Shown one piece after another: positions 27,226 to 36,174 of a stretch of 64,000 bases of DNA. The stretch comes from Spirosoma sp. (GTDB lineage: Bacteria; Bacteroidota; Bacteroidia; Cytophagales; Spirosomataceae), in assembly GCF_026391055.1 (NCBI RefSeq), contig NZ_JAPLET010000020.1, positions 350,045-414,044 on the forward strand, read 5' to 3'. The position numbers were made by a program, and so were the translations under genes. Each line of letters starts with the position of its first letter. Position 1 is the stretch's first letter. The notes beneath the pieces were generated by a model, which was not told the DNA's origin, did not search any database, and worked only from the letters and a program-made list of their open reading frames with translations.

Positions 27226-27256
27226 CCCAGCGTATGATACTGTTTGAGCCGCTGGG
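27226..27256 (+). terminator. Hairpin after the DUF808 gene
   Basis: CCCAGCG (27226-27232) pairs with CGCTGGG (27250-27256), starting 4 nt past the stop codon. No clear T-run follows. Likely transcript end. Confidence 0.45.
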
Positions 27257-27288
27257 GCGGACCACTGGATATCCTAAGCGAAAAATAA

Positions 27289-27432
27289 TACGCAGGTGAG
27301 CGTCACTTGCAGGGTATACCTGAAAGGACGCCTGCCGAATGGCCAAGTCTACTAGAGGAGGCCGACGGGGATCGGGTGCTTTTCCATGATTTGGGGGAAG
27401 TGTGTGCTTTTAAGATTGATGTAAATCGGTAA
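27289..27432 (+). pseudogene. Possible coding remnant
   Basis: An open frame without ATG reads coding-like sequence ('GERHLQGIPERTPAEWPSLL', then 'EEADGDRVLFHDLGEVCAFK') to a TAA at 27430. It could be the 3' end of a lost gene. No family recognised; weak support. Confidence 0.25.
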
Positions 27433-27479
27433 CTCATTAGTAGCCATAGCTGGAAGATTACGCTTTTTACTCTTCGGCT

Positions 27480-27641
27480 ATGAATGAAGATGAATGTTTC
27501 CCTTTGGACCCCTTGGCTGGTCAGGATTTAGACGAGGACATGAGTTTAGTTGACTTTGATAGACTCATTGGCCATGGCTCCTATGGAGTTGCAGGCTCCT
27601 CGACAACTAACGTAGTGTTGTCTTATTATATACTTAAGTGA
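27480..27641 (+). CDS. Possible small acidic protein, 53 aa
   Basis: An ATG-started frame reads 'MNEDECFPLDPLAGQDLDED' then 'MSLVDFDRLIGHG' and ends at TGA 27639. Its first half has the bias of a real acidic peptide; the second half does not. It sits within a 930-bp region without clear genes. Low confidence. Confidence 0.25.
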   Translation: MNEDECFPLDPLAGQDLDEDMSLVDFDRLIGHGSYGVAGSSTTNVVLSYYILK

Positions 27642-27989
27642 GCCATACATTGTTATCACAAAACCCGCTACGTAACGGGGTCATAGCAGCAAAACCTGCC
27701 TTTGTTGAAGCAAACTTACAGACTTCTCGTCTCAAACAGGAGATTGGGAAGTTGTAAATAATAATCTCTTGACTCGCTTTTGTTTAGGTTGTCGAAGGGG
27801 TTATGGGTTGCCTCAGCCATACTAGTATAAGTGGTATCGCGGCTAGAGAGGGGAGCAACGAGACCGTAGAAGTTTCACCTACTATCAAAATACATATCGA
27901 CTAAGTATTCATCCGTAATTGGCGTAAGCTGTAAATTTGACCGAAGTGGCTACTGTCAGCCGTTGCTGGCCACTTGATATGCATTGAAA

Positions 27990-28130
27990 TAGGCCTTCTA
28001 ATTAAACGCCCACATTTTGAAGCAAATCCATGCTTCTTCGTCTCAAATAGGAGCCTTTTGTGAGAAATTTCGTTTTACACTAGCTGACTATCATTCTAAT
28101 ATCTGTCCAATCGAATCACTGACATACGCA
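27990..28130 (-). repeat. Dispersed intergenic repeat, nearly complete copy in reverse orientation
   Basis: Reading left to right: TAATTAAACGCCCACATTTT, then CATGCTTCTTCGTCTCAAAT with AGGAGCC, then the head in reverse (ATATCTGTCCAATCGAATCA, CTGACATACGC). Its reverse complement aligns with the head at 60885-60920 (TGATT.GATT.GACAGAT.T). Confidence 0.7.
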
Positions 28131-28155
28131 AAACAGAGATTCCTGTCACCTCCCT

Positions 28156-28998
28156 TTAATGTTTCAATTTGTGAAGGACAAATTTCTCCAGCGTATTGAT
28201 GGCAGGGTTACTTGCCGTGTGTTTGATCAATGATACATGCGTATCGGCTAAATTAGGTAGCCCGCCCGCATCCAAGGCTTGTAAATCATCAGGGATCATC
28301 GTCTGAGGCATCACTGAAATGCCCATACCCGCCCGCACAGCCGCAACGGCCCCCGTATAACTGGGACTGGAAAACACAAGCCGCCAGGCACGACCAGCCT
28401 GCTGTAGGGACTGAATAGCCGATGCGCGATAGACGCACGGTTGCGGAGCCAGCACTAACGGAACAGGTGTTTTCGGGTCTATCAAACTTGCATCACCTAC
28501 CCATTTGAGTGGCTCCGACCATACGTCCAACCCATTGGGAAAGTCTTCCGGCCGGTTCATTTTCACCAGTACCAGATCAAACTCGTTCTGCTTGAAGCGA
28601 TCGAATAGATTGAGGGTCAGATCGCATTCGATATTGAGCAGGATTCGTGGATGTATACGGGAAAAATCGGCCAGCACGTCGGATAAATACACGCTGGCGA
28701 AATTCTCGGGAAGCCCAAATCGAACTTCTCCTTCAAGATCAGGTTCTTTGAACCGATCGAGGGCTTCGCGATGAAGCGCAAAAATTCGACGCGCATAGCC
28801 CAGGAAAATTTCTCCTTCGGGAGTTAGCGTAAAGGCTTTGCCCCGCACCAGCAACGACTTGCCCAGTAAGTACTCCAGCTTGGTTATCTGCTGACTAATA
28901 GCTGACTGGGTGCGGCTTACTCGCTCGGCTGCTCTGGTGAAACTTCCCGTTTCAGCAACGGCTATAAAACACTGTAAGGCGATGGTATCTATATTCAT
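28156..28998 (-). CDS. LysR-family regulator of the dab operon
   Basis: N-terminal winged helix ('LQCFIAVAETGSFTRAAERVSRTQSAISQQI', residues ~9-40) plus a periplasmic-binding-like effector domain; 280 residues, usual length. It is divergent from dabB with 104 bp between the start codons, the classic layout of a LysR activator and its target. By analogy with CbbR-type regulators it may sense inorganic carbon status or a metabolite, but the effector is not readable from sequence. Two related inverted boxes lie in the shared promoter region. Confidence 0.92.
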   Translation of the reverse strand: MNIDTIALQCFIAVAETGSFTRAAERVSRTQSAISQQITKLEYLLGKSLLVRGKAFTLTPEGEIFLGYARRIFALHREALDRFKEPDLEGEVRFGLPENFASVYLSDVLADFSRIHPRILLNIECDLTLNLFDRFKQNEFDLVLVKMNRPEDFPNGLDVWSEPLKWVGDASLIDPKTPVPLVLAPQPCVYRASAIQSLQQAGRAWRLVFSSPSYTGAVAAVRAGMGISVMPQTMIPDDLQALDAGGLPNLADTHVSLIKHTASNPAINTLEKFVLHKLKH

Positions 28999-29004
28999 AA
29001 GAAT

Positions 29005-29050
29005 TTCTAATGTAAAGTATTAGAATTTCGAGTTTTTCTAATATTAGGAA
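29005..29050. promoter_or_regulatory. Twin LysR-type binding boxes
   Basis: Box 1, 29005-29025: TTCTAA, nine bases, TTAGAA, a perfect inverted repeat with the T-N11-A form of LysR sites. Box 2, 29036-29050: TTCTAATATTAGGAA, which contains the perfect palindrome CTAATATTAG. The boxes are about two and a half helical turns apart, as expected for a recognition site and an activation site. Confidence 0.65.
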
Positions 29051-29056
29051 AGCTAA

Positions 29057-29064
29057 TACATTTG
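29057..29064 (+). promoter_or_regulatory. Candidate -7 box of the dab operon
   Basis: TACATTTG matches TAnnTTTG, lies 38 nt before the dabB start and directly follows the second LysR box, where an activator would contact RNA polymerase. No clear -33 element, which fits an activated promoter. Confidence 0.5.
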
Positions 29065-29102
29065 AGCGTCAAAACAAAGATAACTTATAAGGAGACTATC
29101 AA

Positions 29103-30446
29103 ATGACTTTATTTTTACCTGACAAACTATTTCATCTGGACAGGCTGTCCATGACCATGATGGCACTGGTTGTCTTCATTGGGGTATGTGTTGGCAGCTT
29201 TGCTTACCGGTATCTGAAAGGGGATACGCAATACCGACAATTTTTTGTTCGGCTTGCGGTGCTAATTGGTTCGGTCATGATAATGGTCAGTGCGGATCAT
29301 CTGTTTCTCTTGCTAATGGCCTGGTGCCTGAGTAACGCGCTGCTGGTTCGCTTGATGATCTATAAAACTAGCTGGAAAGCCGCTAGATCCGCCGGACTGC
29401 TGGCTACAAAAAACTTCGTCGGGGGAGCCATATGTGTAGCGAGTGCCTTCGTACTATTTTATACGGCAACCGGAGAAACAAGTATCCAGACCATGATTCA
29501 CCAGCCTGCGCTTTCGTCAACCACCTTACTGGCACTGGGTCTCCTGCTGATCGGTGCCATGACCCAATCAGCCATCTGGCCCTTTCACCGCTGGCTGATT
29601 AGCTCACTCAATTCGCCAACGCCCGTTTCGGCCATCATGCACGCCGGTCTGATCAACGGAGGAGGTTTTTTACTCGCCCGGTTTGCCCCCCTGTATCTGC
29701 AAAGTCCGTCCCTGCTGAATGTAGTAGTCGTCATTGGCTTTTGTACCGCGTTGCTGGGCACCCTATGGAAGCTTATTCAACCGGATGTAAAACGGATGCT
29801 GGCCTGTTCCACAATGGGACAAATGGGCTTTATGTTCGTGCAATGCGGACTGGGGCTGTTCCCGGCTGCGGTTGCTCATTTGGTTTGGCATGGCATGTTC
29901 AAAGCATATTTGTTCCTGTCCAGTGGCAGTGCCGCCAAGGAAAAACGGGTTGATCAGAACTATCTACCCAGTCCGATTGCCTTTATCTGCGCCCTTCTGT
30001 GTGGGCTAGCCGGTAGTTTCAGCTTCGCCGTTTCGAGTGGTAAAGCCTGGTTGGCCGGGGACACGACACTTGTCTTAATCGTCGTGGCTTCCCTGACGGC
30101 CAGTCAATTCGCCCTGCCATTGCTCCAGTCGAAACCGCTGCGAAGCCTGCCTCTAGCCCTGATCGGTACGGGTCTTTTTGGGATAGTTTATGGCGGAAGC
30201 GTACAACTGATTACCTGGTTTATGGCGCCAATGGCGTTGATGCAGCCGCAACCCCTGAATGGTTTTCATCTGACGGGTCTACTGGCCCTGACACTGGCCT
30301 GGCTGTCCCGACTATTCATACGAACACCCGAGAAAGCAGCCTCGTCGCCCGACTGGATGCTGAAAGGTTACGTGACAGCGCTCAATGCGAGCCAGCCACA
30401 TCCTGACACCATCACCACACACCGTAACCAGTATCAATATCAATAA
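29103..30446 (+). CDS. dabB: DabB: NuoL-like membrane subunit of the DAB inorganic-carbon transporter
   Basis: Member of the proton-conducting membrane transporter family (complex I NuoL/M, Mrp). The diagnostic helix 7-8 region is present: 'QSAIWPFHRWLISSLNSPTPVSAIMHAGLINGGGFLLAR', with the conserved 'HAG' and the later 'KRMLACSTMGQMGFM'. About 12-13 membrane helices; 447 residues, on the short side for NuoL relatives but normal for DabB. It pairs with the next gene: DabA plus DabB form an energy-coupled CO2-hydrating, bicarbonate-accumulating complex driven by a cation gradient. The spacing to dabA is 16 bp. Confidence 0.88.
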   Translation: MTLFLPDKLFHLDRLSMTMMALVVFIGVCVGSFAYRYLKGDTQYRQFFVRLAVLIGSVMIMVSADHLFLLLMAWCLSNALLVRLMIYKTSWKAARSAGLLATKNFVGGAICVASAFVLFYTATGETSIQTMIHQPALSSTTLLALGLLLIGAMTQSAIWPFHRWLISSLNSPTPVSAIMHAGLINGGGFLLARFAPLYLQSPSLLNVVVVIGFCTALLGTLWKLIQPDVKRMLACSTMGQMGFMFVQCGLGLFPAAVAHLVWHGMFKAYLFLSSGSAAKEKRVDQNYLPSPIAFICALLCGLAGSFSFAVSSGKAWLAGDTTLVLIVVASLTASQFALPLLQSKPLRSLPLALIGTGLFGIVYGGSVQLITWFMAPMALMQPQPLNGFHLTGLLALTLAWLSRLFIRTPEKAASSPDWMLKGYVTALNASQPHPDTITTHRNQYQYQ

Positions 30447-30462
30447 GCCCATCCTTCCAATC

Positions 30463-32712
30463 ATGCATACAACCGTCATGGATACAGCCGTTTTAATCGA
30501 AGAAGACTATCAGCTTTTAAACCCATCCGAAGCCCTAAGCACTGCCCACATAGCTGGTCTGGTTGCGAAAAGCTTCAAACTAATAGCGCCTTTCTGGCCC
30601 CTAAAAAATCTGATTGCGGTCAATCCGCTGCAGGGCTTCGAGGATTTACCTTTCGAGGAAGCCCTGCCCCTGGGCAGCGCCTATTTCCAGCAGGCTTCTT
30701 TACCAGAGCCAATGGAAGCCATCAATCGTCAAACCATCAAATGGTTACAGGCTTATTTTGACGATGGTCAAGCAACCCTACCCATGCCCCTGCGCCAGGA
30801 AGGGTTATATGCTGCCTGGCGACAGCTTGTCGGGCATGATACCTGCTTACATGAGAACGATGAGCAAAAACAGGAATGGTTGACCACCCTGCCCGAAAAT
30901 CCGGCGGAGGCCATACAGTTATACCTGCGGCACACAGGAATTGCCCCTTCCGAACACCAGCAACTCCTAACCCTGCTGCTCACAACGCTGCCGGGCTGGG
31001 CAGCCTACATCCGGTACCGTACCGACTGGGCGGGACTCGATGCCAACCATCGCCATCCGGTAACCCAGATCGACTACCTGGCGATGCGGCTCATCATTAC
31101 CCAGTTGCTTTGGCCGGACGCGAAGGCGTTGTTGAGCTGGCATCAGGGGGCTGTGGAACAGGCTCGGTCAAAATCGGACGTGCTGGCGAACATACAGCAG
31201 GCCGAAGACACGTATCGTATGCCACTGCTTCAGCAACTAGCCGCCCAGCCGCTGACCGAATCCCGCACGCCCGACGCTCAACTTGTCTTCTGCATCGATG
31301 TTCGATCGGAGCCCTTTCGACGCGCCCTGGAAGCTACGGGTGACTACCAGACGCTGGGCTTTGCGGGTTTCTTTGGTGTCCCGGTTCAGATCACCGATAC
31401 CGTAACGGGCGAAACGCATGCCTCCTGTCCGGTGCTCCTTGCGCCTAAACATACAGTTCACGAATCGCCTTGCTGTAGCCCCGCCGAGGCCGCCCAGGAT
31501 CGCACGGCCTATGGTCGTCAGAAGAAGCTCAAGCAACTCTATCAATCCCTGAAATATAGTTTCACGACGCCCTTTGCGCTGGTTGAAAGTATGGGGCTGG
31601 CTAGTGGCATCTGGATGGGATTACGCAGCCTAACACCCGGCCTGGCATCCCGGCTCAAGCACAGCGTGGGCCAGTCGATCCGGAAACCGATGCCGGTAGT
31701 CTCATCGCTGGATACACTTCCGCTGGCCGATCAGTGCGCTTATGCCGAAGGGGCGTTGCGGGTAATGGGGCTAACCCATCATTTTGCGCCACTGGTTGTT
31801 TTCTGCGGCCATGGCAGCACGACCCAGAACAACGCCTATGCAACGGCGCTTGACTGCGGAGCCTGTGGTGGACGACATGGAGCCCCAAACGCCCGTATTC
31901 TGGCGGGCATTCTGAATAAAGCGGAGGTCAGAACCTATCTCGGTCAGCAAGGGATTGCGATACCCGATACCACCCGGTTTATCGCGGCTGAGCATAATAC
32001 GACTACGGATGAAGTTACCCTCTATGGCGATGACGCATCCGAAGCGAGTAAAAAATTGACGCAGGATCTGGCCAAAGCGCGGCAGGCCAACAGCCTTGAG
32101 CGGCTCAAGCAGATGCAAAAAAACGCGGATCATAGCGGTGGGGCTCAGCAAACCTGGCTGCGGTCGCAGGACTGGGCTCAGGTTCGTCCCGAGTGGGGAC
32201 TGGCGCGTAACGCGGCCTTTATTGTCGGCCCGCGTGAGCTGACTTCAGCCCTTAATCTACAAGGTCGCTCTTTTCTGCACTCATACGATTATACACAAGA
32301 CCCAGCGGGCTCGTCGCTCACCACGATTCTAACGGCCCCTATGGTCGTCGCTGAGTGGATCAATACGCAGTACCTATTTTCTACGCTGGACAATGTGGCT
32401 TTTGGCGGGGGGAGCAAAATAACGCAGAATATCACCGGCAAGATCGGCATCATGCAGGGAAATGGTAGTGACCTGATGACGGGTTTACCTTTGCAATCGG
32501 TCTACGCCAGTGACGAGCTTGCCTATCATCAGCCCCAGCGCTTACTGACGGTTGTCTATGCCCCCCGCCCGCTGCTGGATGCTATCATTCAAGCGCAACC
32601 GGTATTACAAAAATTGTTCGGAAATGGATGGGTGCAATTGGCTTGTATCGAGCCAAACGGTCGCCAAACGTATGTGCTATCCCGTGACTTGCTGTGGGAG
32701 AAGATAGCGTGA
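30463..32712 (+). CDS. dabA: DabA: zinc-dependent carbonic-anhydrase-like subunit (DUF2309/UPF0753)
   Basis: Soluble partner of DabB, with a beta-carbonic-anhydrase-like zinc site. The four key residues are visible with the right spacing: Cys277 and Asp279 in 'VFCIDVRSEP', His450 in 'VFCGHGS' and Cys465 in 'ALDCGACGG' (2 and 15 residues apart, as in characterised DabA). I chose the ATG at 30463, after the dabB stop; the frame is open from 30385 inside dabB, and an ATG at 30478 is also possible. At 749 residues it is family length. Together with dabB it would supply bicarbonate for anaplerotic carboxylation in this heterotroph. Confidence 0.93.
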   Translation: MHTTVMDTAVLIEEDYQLLNPSEALSTAHIAGLVAKSFKLIAPFWPLKNLIAVNPLQGFEDLPFEEALPLGSAYFQQASLPEPMEAINRQTIKWLQAYFDDGQATLPMPLRQEGLYAAWRQLVGHDTCLHENDEQKQEWLTTLPENPAEAIQLYLRHTGIAPSEHQQLLTLLLTTLPGWAAYIRYRTDWAGLDANHRHPVTQIDYLAMRLIITQLLWPDAKALLSWHQGAVEQARSKSDVLANIQQAEDTYRMPLLQQLAAQPLTESRTPDAQLVFCIDVRSEPFRRALEATGDYQTLGFAGFFGVPVQITDTVTGETHASCPVLLAPKHTVHESPCCSPAEAAQDRTAYGRQKKLKQLYQSLKYSFTTPFALVESMGLASGIWMGLRSLTPGLASRLKHSVGQSIRKPMPVVSSLDTLPLADQCAYAEGALRVMGLTHHFAPLVVFCGHGSTTQNNAYATALDCGACGGRHGAPNARILAGILNKAEVRTYLGQQGIAIPDTTRFIAAEHNTTTDEVTLYGDDASEASKKLTQDLAKARQANSLERLKQMQKNADHSGGAQQTWLRSQDWAQVRPEWGLARNAAFIVGPRELTSALNLQGRSFLHSYDYTQDPAGSSLTTILTAPMVVAEWINTQYLFSTLDNVAFGGGSKITQNITGKIGIMQGNGSDLMTGLPLQSVYASDELAYHQPQRLLTVVYAPRPLLDAIIQAQPVLQKLFGNGWVQLACIEPNGRQTYVLSRDLLWEKIA

Positions 32713-32870
32713 AATGCCCATCTGTTTACCCAAAAGCCTGACTGATTCTCACTACTTGGCATGCGAAATCGATTGCCTTAGTTTCCCTTTAGGTAAGTCT
32801 ATTTAGTACTAATTCTGGAGGGAAGCCAGGGTTAAAAAAAGAGAAAAACGATCCGATCAGGACCAAGAAA

Positions 32871-32915
32871 GCAGGTCGCTGCGACAACCTAATTCAGGCT
32901 GTCACAGCGACCTGC
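32871..32915. terminator. Strong hairpin between convergent dabA and OM-protein genes
   Basis: Perfect 11-bp stem GCAGGTCGCTG (32871-32881) with CAGCGACCTGC (32905-32915), extended inside by GACA/TGTC. It probably works as a bidirectional terminator. Confidence 0.75.
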
Positions 32916-32991
32916 CTCGTTTATCATCCATGATCACGTTGATTCAGCTAAGCGCCATTATCTGTTTACCTTGTCAAAGTACTGCCTATGC

Positions 32992-33175
32992 GTATCTGGC
33001 GGATTGTAGTTAACAGGTATTAAAACATGCGCCACGAGTCACAATTCGGATTGAGCGTTCAGAAAAGCGTCCTTTACACCCAGTAAATAGTTGACTATTA
33101 CCTCGGCTCATGCAGGAGCGTTTTTGCGAGACCTTGATTTTTAGTACTGTCGAATTTAGTTAGTGACATACGCAA
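32992..33175 (+). repeat. Dispersed intergenic repeat, complete divergent copy
   Basis: Left end TGCGTATCTGGCGGATTGTA with GTTAACAGGTATTAAAA; the reverse complement of the right end reads TGCGTATGTCACTAACTAAA, then TTCGACAGTACTAAAA. The two ends align without gaps as imperfect terminal inverted repeats of about 36 nt. The core (AAAGCGTCC...GGAGCG) is more diverged than in other copies. Confidence 0.65.
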
Positions 33176-33193
33176 CTTACTTCGAAGTAAAGT

Positions 33194-34021
33194 TTAGTAG
33201 ACTTGATCATCTCGCAACCTGTAATATTTTATTGTTTTAAATCGATAGGTTACCCCCAATAATACGCTTAACCCACCAGCTCCAGCTTTTGTCATAACAT
33301 TGTACAAAGATGAATTCCCACTCTGCTGAAGTTGGGCTGATCGACTCACAATATCCTTACTGCTGAATAGGCGATTTACCTGCACATTAACATCGAGTAG
33401 TCTGGCTAGCTGATAGTTTAGGCTAACGCCCAAGCTTGTGGAAAGAAAACTTTTTCTATACAGAGTAGTGATGATAGAGCGAGTAGTCGTCTGACTACCA
33501 CCTGGACTCGTCCTGGTAGCGATAGTTTGGTAAGTGGGCGATAGGAGGCTTTCCCCTAACTCTGTGTTGACCGCCATGCCTGCCAGGGCATTCAAGTTCA
33601 ATTGTTTGGCAGGACGCCAAAGGGTGTACTGGATATTTAATGGGAACTGCCAGTAAGTGACTTTAGTACCACTACCTATAACGAAACTGGGATCAACCAC
33701 AAATCGATACCCGGTATAAATTGGTAGAGTAATGGCTCCACTTTCGACAGTCACTTGTCCGATATGATAACCAACAAGCAGACCGTATCGTGAATTACGT
33801 AAATTGAAAGGATCCGCATTTGCAAAGCCGTTGTCTCCCTGTTTGGTCATATTGGACCAGTGTAATCCAAATGCAGGTTTAAGGTAATAGTAGGCGGGGT
33901 GAGTTTTGTACTGATTTAGGAGAGAATCGGGCGCATAATACTGGCCCCAACAGGTCGAGAAAGAAACCAGGCAACAAGCAACGAGTCCATTGATTCGTAA
34001 AAACCATGGTGAAATACTCAT
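33194..34021 (-). CDS. Outer-membrane beta-barrel protein, unknown role
   Basis: A signal peptide (residues 1-27, ending 'FSTCWGQ') and then about 245 residues of alternating strands ('YGLLVGYHIGQVTVESGAITLP', 'TYWQFPLNIQYTLWR', 'FLSTSLGVSLNYQLARLLDVNVQVNRL', 'LSVLLGVTYRFKTIKYY'). This is the pattern of small porin-like Bacteroidota barrels. The function is unknown. It is transcribed toward the dab operon and separated from it by a strong hairpin and a repeat element. Confidence 0.78.
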   Translation of the reverse strand: MSISPWFLRINGLVACCLVSFSTCWGQYYAPDSLLNQYKTHPAYYYLKPAFGLHWSNMTKQGDNGFANADPFNLRNSRYGLLVGYHIGQVTVESGAITLPIYTGYRFVVDPSFVIGSGTKVTYWQFPLNIQYTLWRPAKQLNLNALAGMAVNTELGESLLSPTYQTIATRTSPGGSQTTTRSIITTLYRKSFLSTSLGVSLNYQLARLLDVNVQVNRLFSSKDIVSRSAQLQQSGNSSLYNVMTKAGAGGLSVLLGVTYRFKTIKYYRLRDDQVY

Positions 34022-34429
34022 ATAAGGCCGTATGTGCTGAGTAAGGAAAACGGATTTGTTTTGCGTAAGGCTTCTGAAGTTGTGCCTAAGTAGTCAGCGG
34101 GAGACACACCAAGGGACAGTATTGGGCGGCATGTGCTGTAGCCAAGCTGATTAAGGATTTATTCCCTGAACGTTGAAGTCGCCACAAAAGTATAAATTAA
34201 CATACGCACTTATTGTTTAATCTGAGGGGCTATATATCGTCAGCAGGAAGTGGGCCGTATGCTACGAATAGTGGTTAACCGGTACTGCAATAAACCGCCC
34301 AATTAATCGCCCGGTTTTTTAATCACATATAACTGCTAGTTCAGTTCCTCTCACTGGGGAGCCTTATTTGAGGTGTACCTTTTAAAGCGAGTCTGACTTC
34401 ATTCGGAGCCTACACCCGTGTACGAACTA
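34022..34429. other. 408-bp intergenic region, mostly a repeat copy
   Basis: Upstream of the OM-protein gene and downstream of the broken GNAT gene. From about 34255 it is filled by a repeat copy. I see no gene in the rest. Confidence 0.5.
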
Positions 34430-34435
34430 CTAGCT
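34255..34435 (-). repeat. Dispersed intergenic repeat copy
   Basis: Head CGTATGCTACGAATAGTGG with TTAACCGGTACTGCAATAAA, then the inverted tail ACCGCCCAATTAATCG and the inverted core CTCACTGGGGAGCC. Its right end reaches the GNAT pseudogene. Confidence 0.6.
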
Positions 34436-34970
34436 GCTGACTTGCAAAGTGAAGGAAAAGTTAGGCCTTGTACGCGCAAAGAGTAGACTGTCTTCGTAGC
34501 GACTATCTGCATTCCTGGTTTTATTGACCATACGGCCTTCCTGAACGAACCCCAAACTTTTATAGAGACCAATCGACTGCTGACTCATTGAGCACGACTC
34601 CAACCCTATTCGGCCTACTTCGGGCCAGTTCTCATACACTTCGCTCAAGAAGGCGGTGATTAGCGCTTTGCCAACCCCATGGCCCTGATAGCTAGGTTTG
34701 ACCACGATTGTCAGGCTAGTCAGGATGTGCTCGAAGATGCGCAGGCCATACTTTGACGCGTGCATTTCAGCAATCAGCTCGTTAGTGTGAGCGTCAATAC
34801 TGACCAGCATCAGACCTTGTCAGCTAATATGCTGGTACAAGTTAGTTATGTATTGTTCTGACACGTTGCCTTCCGTTCGGGCGATCGATCCCTTGACTGA
34901 TGTGGGCCGCATCTTGATACAATGCGGTTAGATGGGGGAGGCCTTTAGCCGTTTCTTTGCGGATAATCAT
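34430..34970 (-). pseudogene. GNAT-family N-acetyltransferase, frameshifted
   Basis: The N-terminal part starts with an ATG at 34970 ('MIIRKETAKGLPHLTALYQD', then 'AAHISQGIDR'). A one-base frameshift near 34880 leads into another frame ('TEGNVSEQYITNLYQHIS'), which has an in-frame TGA at 34820-34822. The gene then continues 'QGLMLVSIDAHTNELIAEMH' and the acetyl-CoA loop 'PSYQGHGVGKALITAFL', ending at 34430. The intact last 126 residues hold the Q/R-x-x-G-x-G/A motif, but the first strands are disconnected. The original enzyme acetylated an unknown amine. Two lesions make this a pseudogene unless the assembly is wrong. Confidence 0.75.
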
Positions 34971-35141
34971 TGATGAAACGGGTTGTATAATCGGTTTTAT
35001 ATAAACCAACGTCCAATATATTGAAACTCCTGGATTTAGTTGATTGACTCCTGCCAAAGACGTGGTTTTTTGTATTAGCCAGTTCAAGACGTAGCTATAT
35101 AAACACTTTTACGTTTTAATAGGAGCATTTTTTGAGAAACA

Positions 35142-35288
35142 CTATCTATAAGCTCGTCTCTTAATTTTGCTGACTCGGTGACCAATCCCAACCAGATACA
35201 CTAACCAGCCTAATAGGACAATACCCATCACCGCTACAACCACCCATATCTTACCATCCTGGCGTAATAATTCCGTTAACTGATCCAT
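35142..35288 (-). CDS. ccmD: CcmD-like small membrane protein
   Basis: A 48-residue protein, too short for most ORF cut-offs: MDQLTELLRQDGKIWVVVAV, then a membrane helix (VVVAVMGIVLLGWLVYLVGI) and a basic tail. It starts 10 bp after ccmC on the same strand. This place, size and topology are those of CcmD, which joins the CcmABC haem-release complex in cytochrome c maturation. The sequence of CcmD is poorly conserved, so the call rests on context. Confidence 0.72.
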   Translation of the reverse strand: MDQLTELLRQDGKIWVVVAVMGIVLLGWLVYLVGIGHRVSKIKRRAYR

Positions 35289-35298
35289 AAAAGGTTAT

Positions 35299-36021
35299 TT
35301 ATAAGTCTGGCATATTTTGTAAATCGGATGACTGCTTAGTCGATGCTTTGTTCAGGTCGTCCTGCTCATCGAACAGCGTTTCCAACCGACGTAATCTGAC
35401 CCGAAGCTGAGTAATCCAAAAACCAAGTAAAGTGAAGCCCACAAAGGCGGGTCTGATAATACGCTTTATTGAATTATCGGCATCGTATTGGTTAAACCCT
35501 GGATTACCTCCATTACCAGGATGTAACGAATCTGTCAATCGGGGTAGGATTAAGATCAGCGGAATAAAAACAGCAAAGGCAAAGATGTTATAAACAGCGG
35601 ATATTCTGGCACGACGCATCTCATCATCCACTGACCCACGTAACACAAAATAGGCTAGATACAACAGCATGCCAACGGCTACTCCATTGGTTTTCGGATC
35701 ATTGGGCCACAAATCACCCCAAGCGAAATAAGCCCAAACCGACCCAGTAATACAGCCTAACACCCCGAATAAAAGGGCGGTATTGGCCAACTCCACCGAG
35801 ATTAAGTCATCATCTAGCTTTCCCTTTCTTAAATAACGGATCGAGAAAATGGCCGATGCTAACAACAAGGTCATCATGGCGATCCAAAGAGGAGGATGGA
35901 AGAATGTATTGCGGATGGCTTCGTGTAAAATGGGTAATTTGGGCACTGGGCTCATCAGACCCGCTATGAAGACATAGGCCAGAATGAGAATGGTTAAGGC
36001 TTTCCACCAATGTTTAAGCAT
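35299..36021 (-). CDS. ccmC: Haem exporter / cytochrome c maturation protein CcmC
   Basis: Six membrane helices (~10-25, 48-62, 80-100, 122-135, 143-160, 195-210) with the periplasmic haem-handling segment 'SVWAYFAWGDLWPNDPK', the Bacteroidota form of the tryptophan-rich WWD motif, and the preceding 'LLFGVLGCITG'. CcmC delivers haem to CcmE in the periplasm. The length of 240 residues is normal. The C-terminal tail ('RLRRLETLFDEQDDLNK') is cytoplasmic. The ccmD-like gene follows at once; ccmA, ccmB, ccmE and ccmF are not in the window. Confidence 0.88.
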   Translation of the reverse strand: MLKHWWKALTILILAYVFIAGLMSPVPKLPILHEAIRNTFFHPPLWIAMMTLLLASAIFSIRYLRKGKLDDDLISVELANTALLFGVLGCITGSVWAYFAWGDLWPNDPKTNGVAVGMLLYLAYFVLRGSVDDEMRRARISAVYNIFAFAVFIPLILILPRLTDSLHPGNGGNPGFNQYDADNSIKRIIRPAFVGFTLLGFWITQLRVRLRRLETLFDEQDDLNKASTKQSSDLQNMPDL

Positions 36022-36174
36022 AATACAAATAGTAAGTATATAACAGAGTGCTAAGAAAGTGTTTCCTACTGCGGGAGGTGGCTTTTTACCTTATTTTTGA
36101 CTTGCATCTGACACTATGCTCGCCAAATTCTTGCAAGTTTACTATTTTGTGAAACACCAAATTTAGGCAGCAGG

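Larger units (their letters stand above)
32713..33193. other. 481-bp intergenic region with terminator and repeat
   Basis: Between convergent genes. It holds the strong hairpin at 32871-32915 and a complete repeat element at about 32992-33175. Nothing coding is seen. Confidence 0.6.

Noticed and set aside
32871..32915. The hairpin after dabA as a tRNA or small RNA
   Set aside because: It is a single stem without the arms or T-loop of a tRNA, placed between convergent genes; terminator is the simplest reading.
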